Below are positions 33,513 through 41,719 of a stretch of DNA of 53,880 bases, piece by piece. Under the pieces are notes generated by a model. The model was not told the DNA's origin and did not search any database. It was given only the letters and a program-made list of their open reading frames with translations. The stretch comes from Rhizobium subbaraonis (GTDB lineage: Bacteria > Pseudomonadota > Alphaproteobacteria > Rhizobiales > Rhizobiaceae), in contig NZ_OBQD01000028.1 of NCBI RefSeq assembly GCF_900220975.1, positions 1 to 53,880 on the forward strand, read 5' to 3'. A program made the position numbers and the translations under genes. Numbering within the stretch: the first letter of the stretch is position 1; every line of letters begins with the position of its first letter.

Positions 33513-34355
33513 TTATTTCACCCGCAGGACAGGCACCAAATGAGATGGTAGTTCATATGCGGGTCGGGCTTCGATCGTTTTCGATTTCGGCCTGACAAAG
33601 GGTGCTCCCATGAGATGAAGCCACAGACGCTCCAGCATGTAGCCATGCGCAGGTATGGGCTCGCATGCGAAATTCCGCAGATGTATCAGCGCTTCCCGCG
33701 GAATACTGTAAGCGCATGTGTTGCGTGCGGCGAAGATAGCCCCGTACGAAAAGACCCCCACGGCATGTGCTTCTGCAGCCTGTGCCAAGGCTTCCAGCTT
33801 GCACCGCCGAAATACATGCGCCGCTATGTTGAACTGCTCCGGAGCACCACCGTTGATCATGGTATAGACCAAGCCCATCCCTCGGGCGCCCTTGTCGAAA
33901 AACTCCAGCGGCCCCCAGTTGGTAAGCGAGTAGAGCTCGGGCCTCACGAGGAGTCGACCATCCAACGATGCTCTGGCGACGGACAGCAAATCTCGCGGCG
34001 GGACGTCCCGTTCTTCCTTCCAGCACCAGGAGAGCGCCTGGACATCATCCCAATCACGCCACGCCGCCAGCAGCTTTAGAAAATCGGGGCTGTGCAGGAA
34101 CGGGTCAGCTTGGCTGTAGACTGTATAATCTTCGGTGTTTTCCCAAGATGTCATCATGTGATGGATGTACGTCTCGGACTCACGACCGATATTCGGTCGA
34201 TTAACAACCTCAGCTCGCTCCAAGATTTCTTCTGATGTGATCTCGTCCCCCTTATTGTAGACAATCACCTTGAAATCAACGGGTATGTCCAAGATCCAGC
34301 TTATATCTTCTTTGTAACGCGCAAGGACGACTTTGTTCACAGCTTTCAGCCTCAA
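33513..34355 (-). CDS. DUF3431-family protein, glycosyltransferase-like
   Basis: A 280-residue protein starting MRLKAVNKVVLARYKEDISW. The ARYKEDISWI start, IVYNKGDEI and the conserved NIGRESETYIHHM and YTVYSQADPFLHSPDF segments are features of DUF3431, a family with a glycosyltransferase-like fold whose activity is not established. It stands alone, flanked by gaps. It might modify a surface polysaccharide. It has lower GC at its 5' end than its neighbours, suggesting separate acquisition. Confidence 0.75.
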   Translation of the reverse strand: MRLKAVNKVVLARYKEDISWILDIPVDFKVIVYNKGDEITSEEILERAEVVNRPNIGRESETYIHHMMTSWENTEDYTVYSQADPFLHSPDFLKLLAAWRDWDDVQALSWCWKEERDVPPRDLLSVARASLDGRLLVRPELYSLTNWGPLEFFDKGARGMGLVYTMINGGAPEQFNIAAHVFRRCKLEALAQAAEAHAVGVFSYGAIFAARNTCAYSIPREALIHLRNFACEPIPAHGYMLERLWLHLMGAPFVRPKSKTIEARPAYELPSHLVPVLRVK

Positions 34356-35855
34356 TTTATTTTCGCTTATGCGAATATCGGAGTTAGCTTGTTCCGAGCT
34401 GGATTCGTTCTATGCTTCCTCGGTATAAATCGTCCGTCAGAAAGATCTAACTGTTCGTGTTTTTACGTGGGATCGCGTCTGTCGGGCAAGTGCTACACTG
34501 ATGCAAGCGGGTGCAGCTCCTCGATATCCTCGCCTTATGTTATAGGCTATGAGAACTGTTGCGCGGTTAGGCTGCGTGTGCGAACTTGTCATACGGTAGA
34601 TGAAGCTGCCTATCTCACGCTTTGGCCCATGACGGGAGGAGATAATGCACGCATCCAGCTCCGGTTTATCAGCACAGCAATCTGCTGCGTCTGACTACGA
34701 CGCCGTTCCTGTAGGATTGTGCGTTCTCAGTCGCGACTTGCGATTTCTGCGCGTAAACGAAACCATGGCTATGTTCAACGGTTATGCGCCGGAAGAGCAC
34801 ATAGGGCGAACAGTCTCCGAGATCGTTCCAGATATGGAGGACGTCGCGCGCGGCCTGATGAAGAAAATTACAGACACTGGCGAAACAATTGGCCCGTTCG
34901 AGGTCGCTGGCAAAACTCCCGCAGAGCCGGGAGAGCAGCGTTTCTGGATGGAATTCTGGTCCCCAGTCACGGACGTGCAGGGGCATATTGTCGGCGCAAG
35001 TGTGGCTGCCGTTGAGATTACGGAGCGCAAACGGCTTGCGCGCGAAAAGGATCAGGCGCTCAGGGTGACGGAGCGAAGATTGCAGCAGCAGACTGCAATT
35101 GCTGAAATCGGACAACTGGCTCTTCAAGACACCGCGCTCCAGATCGTTCTCAACAGAATAGTTGAGGCAGCGGCGATAGCGCTTGATGTCCCACTGACCA
35201 AGGTGCTGGCGTTTGAAGATACTGCAGATCAACTCAAGCTGGTCGCGGGAGTTGGATGGGCAGAAGGACTTGTTGGCGTAGCGAGTGTCGGTATCGAGCG
35301 TGAATCCCAAGCTGGCTACCCGCTGCTTTCGGGGGAGCTGATTATCGTTGACGAGCTGGCGCTCGAAGAACGGTTTTCCGGGCCGCCTCTGCTAAAGGAG
35401 CATGGGGTGGTCAGCGGTATGAGCGTCACCATAGCCGGACCAGAAGGGCGGCCCTACGGCGTGATCGGGATCCACGCCACAGACCGAAGAGCCTTTGACA
35501 GAGGCGACCGAGACTTCCTGCTCTCGCTTGCCGCCATCATCTCCAATGCCGTGCGCAAAGAAGCGGCCAAAACTCAAAGCACTCTGCTAATTCGGGAAAT
35601 GTCGCACCGCGCAGGTAACATGCTGCAACTAGTAAGTTCGATAGCCGCCCAAACTTTTCGCCAAGCAAAGGACCCTGATGAGGCCCGGGAGGCTTTTAAT
35701 CAGCGCCTGGCATCTCTTGCTCGCGCCAATCATGCAATCGCGCAGCAGGGCTGGAGCGACACTCGCTTCCAGAAAGTTGCTGAAGATACGCTCTCGCCGG
35801 TAGCGGCCAGAATCCGGATGGAAGGACGTGATATACAGCTTCCTGCTGAGCTTTG

Positions 35856-35863
35856 TTTTGACC
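35856..35863 (+). repeat. IS66 target-site duplication, left copy
   Basis: TTTTGACC, repeated at 38705-38712 on the other side of the IS66 element. Eight base pairs is the usual duplication length for IS66. Confidence 0.9.
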
Positions 35864-35890
35864 GTATCCATCCGGCGTAGACCGCAGGGG

Positions 35891-36190
35891 TTATGATTTC
35901 GGCTCGTCCGTCATGATGCGTTCGATCTTTTCCTGATCGCATTGCTCGTCGACAAGGAACTGCCTTACACCCCCGTCCCAGGTGCGGATATCGGCGAGGA
36001 ACTCCTTCATGCTCTCGACGCCCCGGTTGGTGAATGTAGTGATGCCCTCTTCGGTGCCGTCATGGGCATGGATGATCTCGCCGTAATCGATGTTGTCCGA
36101 GTTGCTGGCGATTTGCTGGAGAAGTTCAATGTTCTCACCGATCAGCGTGGCGACATAGTCGATCGTGTAGACATGCGTCGGGCGCGCCAT
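35891..36190 (-). CDS. IS66 passenger protein, hypothetical
   Basis: A 99-residue protein, MARPTHVYTIDYVATLIGEN and onward to KIERIMTDEPKS, whose ATG overlaps the tnpC stop (ATGA). It is acidic, with no membrane segment. Small genes in this place are found in some rhizobial IS66 elements. I do not know a function; a regulatory role in transposition is possible. Confidence 0.7.
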   Translation of the reverse strand: MARPTHVYTIDYVATLIGENIELLQQIASNSDNIDYGEIIHAHDGTEEGITTFTNRGVESMKEFLADIRTWDGGVRQFLVDEQCDQEKIERIMTDEPKS

Positions 36191-37835
36191 CAGGCCGCCA
36201 CCTGCCGGGCGCTTCCGGCGGACCAATTCCACGGCAATAGTTCCGGCAGCCTTGATACTGGAAGGCTGGGCATGCGGGCGAGCACGTCCGCCAGCCAGGC
36301 CTGCGGATCGATATCGTTCATCTTTGCCGAGACGATCAGGGAATACATGAAGGCAGCACGTTCGCCTCCGCGCTGGGAACCGGCGAATAGCCACGCCTTT
36401 CTTCCCAGAGCAATACCGCGCAGGGCGCGTTCGGCGGCATTGTTCGAAAGGCAAAGCCTGCCGTCGTCGAGGAACCGGGTGAAGGCTTCCCAACGTCCGT
36501 CCTTCTCGAACATGTAGTTGATCGCCTTGGCGACGGGATTGTGCTTCGACATCTGGGCACGCTGGGCCGTGAGCCAATCGTGCAGCTCCTCGACGAGTGG
36601 ACGAGCATGTTGCTGTCTCGCTGCGAGCCGCGCCTCGGCAGGCATGCCGTTTATGCCGCGTTCAAGGTCGAAGAGCGCATCAATGCGGGCAACGGCCTCA
36701 AGCGCGACAGGCGATATCTCATGGGCTGGCTTGCCCTTGCGCACGTTGCCGGCGATGTCTGCCAGTTTGAAGAACTTGCGCCGCGCATGGCTCCAACAAA
36801 GTGCACTCTTGACCGACCCCGGACTTCGATCGGCACGATAGAGATCGTTATAGCCTCCGTAGGCATCGGCTTGCAGGATGCCATGCCACCCGACGAGGTG
36901 CCGATTGGGATGGGTCTTCTCGCGATCGGGTGAGAAGTGGAAGAGTGCTGCAGGCGGTGCACCGCCCGCAAACGGACGATCATCGCGCACGTAGGTCCAT
37001 AACCTTGCCTGCCGTGTTGCGCCCCTGGCCAGGAGCGGCACGGTGGTGTCGTCACCATGCAGCCGTTCGGCTGCCAGCACATGGGCGCGGATCAGCTCAT
37101 GGATCGGCTGCAGGGCGATCGCGCAGGCTCCGACCTGATCGGCCAGCGTGGAGAGGCTGAGATCGACGCCTTCCCTGGCGTAGCGCTCGGCCTGGCGATT
37201 CAATGGCTGATGCTGGCCGAACTTCTCGAACAGGATCATCGCCAGCAAGTTGGGACCTGCCCATCCCCGCGGTGTCGCATGGAAGGGGGCCGGTGACTGG
37301 CTGATCTTCTCGCAGTCTCGGCAGGTGAACTTCTCTCGCTGCGCACCGTCTGGATCACCTTCCACTGACGCGGGATCGTCTCCAGCGTCTCTGTGATGTC
37401 TTCGCCCATCTTCACGATCCGGGCCGAGCCGCAGCAGGTGCAGGTCGCCGGAGCTTCGATGAATAGGCGCTCACGTGGCAGGTGCTCGGGAAACGGCTTA
37501 CGGGCAGGCCGGCGGCGCTCGAAGGCGGAGACATTTGTGATCTTCGCTGCCACGCGGTCCGCGGCGATCTCATCCTCGGTGGCGTCGGCCTCGAGTTCTT
37601 CGAGCTGCAATTCCATCTGATCGATCAGCCGAGCGCGCCGTTCCGAACTTTGTCCGTACTGCTCGCGGCGCATTTTGGCGATCTCGAGCTTGAGGTGCCG
37701 GATCATCGCCTCTGAGGTTGTCACGACGGCTCGCACTTGCGCAAGGTCGGCCTCGGCGGAGGCAGCACGCGCTTCGGACGCCGCAAGCGCGGCGCGCAAT
37801 CCGGCTATCTCCGAAGCAGTGTCATCCATGGCCAA
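36190..37835 (-). pseudogene. tnpC: IS66 TnpC transposase with a frameshift
   Basis: The first frame (from 37835, MAMDDTASEIAGLRAAL) gives the leucine-zipper-like N-terminus, the zinc-finger Cys motif CTCCGSARIVKMG and runs to RQWKVIQTVR. The second frame (ending at 36190) resumes at REKFTCRDCEKISQ and holds the DDE core: LHGDDTTVPLL, LQADAYGGYNDLY, and LSNNAAERALRGIALGRK. The join near 37333-37350 has two bases too many (mod 3) between VR and REKFTC. No slippery run is seen, so this is probably a mutation and not programmed frameshifting. The element is then unable to move by itself. Confidence 0.85.
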
Positions 37836-37889
37836 AAGCTATCATGGAGCACGCCGAAAGCCCAACAAAAACAGGGAAAATAGAAGCGA

Positions 37890-38240
37890 TCAACCTGCTT
37901 TGGAAGGCCGCTGCGTCCAACGCGGATTACGCCAATCGATCCCTTCCAGAAGGTAGCCCAACTGCGCCGCCGACACAGACACAGCGGAGCCGTTCTGGCT
38001 GACCGGCCAGATGAACTTACCGGCCTCGAGACGCTTTATGTAGAGCGACATGCCGACCCCGTCATGCCACAGGACCTTGATCAAATCACCCTTGCGGCCG
38101 CGGAAGCAGAAGACTTCGCCGCCATGAGGATCGCGCCCAAGGCCTTCCTGCACCTTCAGCGCCAGGCTGTTCATGCCACAGCGCATGTCCGTCACCCCGC
38201 CCGCGATCCATACCTTCACCCCGGCCGGAAACGCGATCAT
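37890..38240 (-). CDS. tnpB: IS66 TnpB accessory protein (Orf2)
   Basis: A 116-residue protein with the IS66 Orf2 signature VWIAGGVTDMRCGMNSLAL, FCFRGRKGDLIKVLWHDG and YIKRLEAGKFIWP. It is needed with TnpA for full transposition in IS66 elements that carry all three genes. Its ATG overlaps the tnpA stop. Confidence 0.93.
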   Translation of the reverse strand: MIAFPAGVKVWIAGGVTDMRCGMNSLALKVQEGLGRDPHGGEVFCFRGRKGDLIKVLWHDGVGMSLYIKRLEAGKFIWPVSQNGSAVSVSAAQLGYLLEGIDWRNPRWTQRPSKAG

Positions 38241-38644
38241 GGCGCATCCAGGACGGGCAACAGGCGGGCAAGAATGGTGGGATCAAGCGAAGCCGGGATC
38301 GTCAGCCGTCGGCCGTTCGGCAGGCCGATCTCAATCGTTTGGCCCTCATCAGATCGCTGAGTGGGGGCCGCCTCGCAAGAGGCTGCCGCTGGCGGCGAAA
38401 TGGAAAGCGGCACGAAGCCCATTGAAGCGGAACCGTTCAGAAGGCCCCTACGGTATTCCCGACGCCAACGGGTCAACAATGACCGCGACAATCCATATCG
38501 CCGCGCCGTCACCGATCCCTGCCGAAAGCCTTGCAGACTTTCCTCAACGATCCGAACCTTCTCTTCGTCCGACCAATCCCGACGACGACCAAGATCGTCG
38601 GCGGACAAGACCTCAATGGGAGAAATTACTGTAGCGCATGACAT
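38237..38644 (-). CDS. tnpA: IS66 TnpA protein (Orf1, helix-turn-helix)
   Basis: About 135 residues from the ATG at 38644 (MSCATVISPIEVLSADDLGR); a TTG at 38665 is an alternative. The helix-turn-helix part reads RRRDWSDEEKVRIVEESLQG and VTARRYGLSRSLLTRWRREY. The C-terminal half is a linker with GLPNGRRLTIPASLDP. First gene of the IS66 set. Confidence 0.9.
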   Translation of the reverse strand: MSCATVISPIEVLSADDLGRRRDWSDEEKVRIVEESLQGFRQGSVTARRYGLSRSLLTRWRREYRRGLLNGSASMGFVPLSISPPAAASCEAAPTQRSDEGQTIEIGLPNGRRLTIPASLDPTILARLLPVLDAP

Positions 38645-38704
38645 AAGGCATGGACTTAAAGCCAATCAGCAAATCAGGGCAGACGGCCTTCGGCGGAGGG
38701 ATAC

Positions 38705-38712
38705 TTTTGACC
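38705..38712 (+). repeat. IS66 target-site duplication, right copy
   Basis: TTTTGACC, identical to 35856-35863. The reading frame of the interrupted kinase is restored if the element and one copy are removed. Confidence 0.9.
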
Positions 38713-39129
38713 TAGGTCTTGTACTGAATGAGCTCTGCACAAACAGCGTCAAGTACGGAAGTCTGGGTGGTGACGATGGTATTGTTTCCTTGGCCTGGAA
38801 TATCTCCGGGCAACCAGAGAGCCGCACTTTTCATATACGCTGGGACGATCCTGTGACAAAAGTCGCGCGGGCCCCGTCCTCATCGTCAAATGGCTTTGGG
38901 ACGAAACTGATCCAACAGCTCGTAGTCAGCAAATGGCACGGGACCATCGATGTCCAGGTTCACGAGCGCTACCTTATGAAGATCGATATCCCGCTGAGCT
39001 CGATTTCCGATGGGACGACGCATTGAACATGGAACGGCAAACGATGACTGCAAATGCGCGCTCTGCGATTGGCAAGCGCTGGCGGCTTAGGGCCGGGCTA
39101 CTGTCGTTCAAGGGAGCGAATTTTCTCCT

Positions 39130-40308
39130 TTAGAGAGCGCGATCGTCCTCTGGTGCAGCGGGCGCCCACGCAGGCGCTTCAGTCACTTTAGGAAGATAGA
39201 GTTTAAAGGTACTGCCCTGACCCGGCCCGTCGCTCGACACAGAAACGCTACCCCCATGTAATTCGATGAGTTGCTTGACGAGTGCAAGGCCTATGCCCAA
39301 GCCCCCATGTGCGTGGTCTCTATGCTCTTCGACTTGCTCGAACAGCTTGAAGATCGCCTCTGAACTTTCCTTGGTTAAGCCCAGTCCATTATCCGTCACG
39401 GTGATTTGGTAACCGGCTGGATGCTGCTCTAGCGTGATCTGGATACGACCCTCGTGAGGGGTGTACTTCGCAGCATTGTTGACAAGGTTCGAAACGCATT
39501 GCGTCAATCGGACCTTATCCGCCAAGATCATACATGGCTGCTCGGGTGCGCTCAAAGTCAGTGCATGGCGCTTCTCCTCGACGGTTGGGCGCGTCATTTC
39601 CAGTGCGGTCGATATCGCTTCCTTTAACTCGAATTCCGATTTGCTGAGATTGATCTTGCCCTGCGTAATGCGCGAAACGTCCAGCAAATCGTCAACCAGC
39701 CGGATGATGTGGTCCATCTGCTCATGCATGAGGCCGTGGATTTGTTCGGTCTTGGCTTTATCCGGCTGTCTCGAAAGAAGCTTTAGCCCGCCGTTCAGCG
39801 CTGCCAAGGGGTTGCGCAACTCGTGGACGAGGATCCCGATGAACTCATTCTTGCGCTGATCCGCTAGTTGCAGAGCGCGCGTCTGGTCTTCCAGCAAATC
39901 GCGTTGTTCGGCGAGCTTCTTGCGTTGACGGTAAAGCTCGGCAAACACTTCCGCCTTGCTCCGAAGCGCATCCGGCTCGATCGGCTTTTGGATGAAATCG
40001 ACAGCGCCCGCTTCATACCCCTGAAAGCGCCGTTCGGCGGTATGGGTTCCGGCGGTGACGAAGATGATGGGAACCCGTCGGGTGCGCTCGTTTCCGCGCA
40101 TCAGTTCTGCCAGTTCGAAACCGTTGAGGCCCGGCATCTGGACGTCGATCAAAGCCAGCGCCACGTCATGATGAAGAAGCAATTCCAGCGCCTCGTTACC
40201 GGAGCGGGCTTTGAGGAGCACGCGGTCGTCGCGCTGCAGCAGGGCCTCCAGGGAGAGGAGGTTTTCCGGCAGATCGTCGACGAGAAGGAATTTAACAGCG
40301 GGGTTCAT
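39130..40308 (-). CDS. Receiver-histidine kinase (REC-HisKA-HATPase)
   Basis: A 392-residue soluble protein. An N-terminal receiver (residues 5-120; phospho-Asp in LALIDVQMPGLNG, Lys in FIQKPIEPD) leads through a coiled coil to the His box GILVHELRNPLAALNGGLKL and an ATPase domain with NLVNNAAKYTPH, DNGLGLT and GGLGIGLALVKQLIELHGG. The receiver probably takes phosphate from the large hybrid kinase encoded upstream, and passes the signal to an unknown target. Last gene of the four-gene operon; its start overlaps cheB by 4 bp. Confidence 0.93.
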   Translation of the reverse strand: MNPAVKFLLVDDLPENLLSLEALLQRDDRVLLKARSGNEALELLLHHDVALALIDVQMPGLNGFELAELMRGNERTRRVPIIFVTAGTHTAERRFQGYEAGAVDFIQKPIEPDALRSKAEVFAELYRQRKKLAEQRDLLEDQTRALQLADQRKNEFIGILVHELRNPLAALNGGLKLLSRQPDKAKTEQIHGLMHEQMDHIIRLVDDLLDVSRITQGKINLSKSEFELKEAISTALEMTRPTVEEKRHALTLSAPEQPCMILADKVRLTQCVSNLVNNAAKYTPHEGRIQITLEQHPAGYQITVTDNGLGLTKESSEAIFKLFEQVEEHRDHAHGGLGIGLALVKQLIELHGGSVSVSSDGPGQGSTFKLYLPKVTEAPAWAPAAPEDDRAL

Positions 40309-40877
40309 TGGGATTTATTCTGCAAAAAGCTTGAAATGTCGGACAACGTCATGATTTGTGCTTGCGGGCAGGCGCGAATGGCGGCTTGGGGCATGGCCTG
40401 CGCATAGGCGCCGCTCGGCTCCTGAACGATTGCCTTGCCACCGGCGCGCACAACAGCGGCGAGCCCATGCGCCCCGTCATTGTTGGCACCTGTGAGAACG
40501 ATGGCAGTCAGCTTGTCACCCCATGCATCTGCCGCACTTTCAAAAGCCACGTCTATAGACGGGCGCGAAAACAGCACCTCTTCTTCATTCGACAGGGAAA
40601 TCTGACCGCGCCCCTCGAGCAACAAATGGTAATCCGGTGGTGCGAAGTAAATAACGCCGGCCTCGACCGGCTCCTTGTCTTCCGCCTCGATGGACCGGAG
40701 CTGGCATTTTCTTCCGAAGATTTCGGCGAGCACACTGCGCTTTTTCGGCGGCAGATGCACGATAACGAAAATTGGAAACGGATATCTTGGCGGCAGCGAT
40801 GCCAGGATCACCGTGAGAGCCTCAAGGGCGCCGGCCGATGCGCCAATGATCACAGCCCCCTTAGCCTGGTCGCTCAT
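40305..40877 (-). CDS. CheB-type methylesterase domain protein without receiver
   Basis: A 190-residue protein made only of the CheB catalytic domain. Catalytic residues are seen: Ser in IIGASAGALEAL, His in VIVHLPPKKRSVL and Asp in TGANNDGAHGLAAV. The usual N-terminal receiver is missing. It overlaps cheR and the REC-kinase. No chemoreceptor gene is present nearby, so the target may be the sensory kinase module itself, as in other CheB/CheR-linked sensor kinases. Confidence 0.92.
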   Translation of the reverse strand: MSDQAKGAVIIGASAGALEALTVILASLPPRYPFPIFVIVHLPPKKRSVLAEIFGRKCQLRSIEAEDKEPVEAGVIYFAPPDYHLLLEGRGQISLSNEEEVLFSRPSIDVAFESAADAWGDKLTAIVLTGANNDGAHGLAAVVRAGGKAIVQEPSGAYAQAMPQAAIRACPQAQIMTLSDISSFLQNKSQ

Positions 40878-41719
40878 GAGCCGATCCTCTGATAGATCTT
40901 CTCTTCGCGAACGAACTCCCGGAAGTTTTCGGCATGGGCGGAGAACCGCAGCGTTTCTTTCGAGCCAAGGCCGAGGAACCCGTGGCGCGGCAATGCATCC
41001 CGAAACAAGCCAACCGCGCGGTCTTGCAGTTCCCTGTCGAAATAGATCATCACATTGCGGCAGGAGACGAGCTGCATCTCTCCGAAAACCTGGTCGGTCA
41101 CCAGGCTATGATCCGAAAACACCACGTTTCGGCGTAGGCTCTTGTCGAAAATGCAGCGGCGGTAGCCGGTGGAGTAGTAGTCGGACAGAGAGCCCTTGCC
41201 GCCGGATTCGCGATGGTTCTCCGTAAACAGCTTGATCCGCTCGATGTCGTAGATCCCGGCCTCTGCATGGGCGAGGGCATTGGGGTTGATATCGGTGGCG
41301 TAGAAGATGGTGCGCTCTTCAAGACCCTCTTCACGAAACAGGATGACAAAGGAATAGAGCTCTTCACCCGAGCTGCATCCGGCGATCCACACTTTCAGCG
41401 AGGGATAGGTGCGCAGGTGCGGAATGACCTTTTCGCGCATGGCCGCGAAATAGGTGGGATCCCGAAACATCTCGCTCACCTGCACCGTCAGATAGCGCAG
41501 CATGTCGGCAAGCATGTCCGGATGGTGCAGCACCCGTTCCTGCATGGCCGAAATCGTCGCAAAGCCCAGCTGCTCCCGCGCCTGGCGGAGCCGTCGACGG
41601 AGCGACGACATCGCATAGCTGCGGAAATCGTAATGGTAGCGATGATAGAGGGCTTCCAGCAAAAGCCGGATCTCGATGTCCTCGACCTTTTCGAATGTCT
41701 CGGTCACTGCGGCATCCAC
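40874..41719 (-). CDS. CheR-type methyltransferase
   Basis: A 281-residue S-adenosylmethionine-dependent glutamate methyltransferase of the chemotaxis type. The N-terminal helical domain (residues 15-85) has SLRRRLRQAREQLG. The catalytic domain has VQVSEMFRDPTYFAAM, VWIAGCSSGEELYSFVILF (SAM binding), YATDINPNALAHA and VSCRNVMIYFD. The first positions overlap the end of the hybrid kinase by 16 bp. The methylation target is unknown. Confidence 0.94.
   Translation of the reverse strand: MDAAVTETFEKVEDIEIRLLLEALYHRYHYDFRSYAMSSLRRRLRQAREQLGFATISAMQERVLHHPDMLADMLRYLTVQVSEMFRDPTYFAAMREKVIPHLRTYPSLKVWIAGCSSGEELYSFVILFREEGLEERTIFYATDINPNALAHAEAGIYDIERIKLFTENHRESGGKGSLSDYYSTGYRRCIFDKSLRRNVVFSDHSLVTDQVFGEMQLVSCRNVMIYFDRELQDRAVGLFRDALPRHGFLGLGSKETLRFSAHAENFREFVREEKIYQRIGS

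Larger units (their letters stand above)
35864..38704 (-). mobile_element. IS66-family insertion sequence, 2841 bp, with exact ends
   Basis: The left end reads GTATCCATCCGGCGTAGACC and the right end, on the reverse strand, reads GTATCCCTCCGCCGAAGGCC: good imperfect inverted repeats. The 8-bp duplication TTTTGACC flanks both ends. It carries tnpA, tnpB, tnpC (frameshifted) and a 99-residue passenger gene, all on the minus strand. Insertion splits a histidine kinase gene in its ATPase domain. Confidence 0.95.
34645..39026 (+). pseudogene. PAS-GAF-HWE histidine kinase gene interrupted by IS66
   Basis: The 5' part (34645-35863) starts behind GGGAGGAGATA and encodes a PAS domain (about residues 15-130), a GAF domain (about 165-300) and the His box REMSHRAGNMLQLVSSIA. 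Translation runs into IS66 after ELCFD and stops at 35880. The 3' part (38713-39026) continues the ATPase domain: LGLVLNELCTNSVKYGSL and the GFGTKLIQQLV motif. Removing the IS and one 8-bp duplicate joins the frames exactly (CFD-LGLVLNELC) into a 510-residue kinase. The present copy lacks the ATP-binding domain and should be inactive. Confidence 0.92.

Noticed and set aside
36190-37835. Programmed frameshifting in IS66 tnpC
   Set aside because: IS66 tnpC is normally one frame, and the join has no slippery A or T run; a mutation or read error is simpler.
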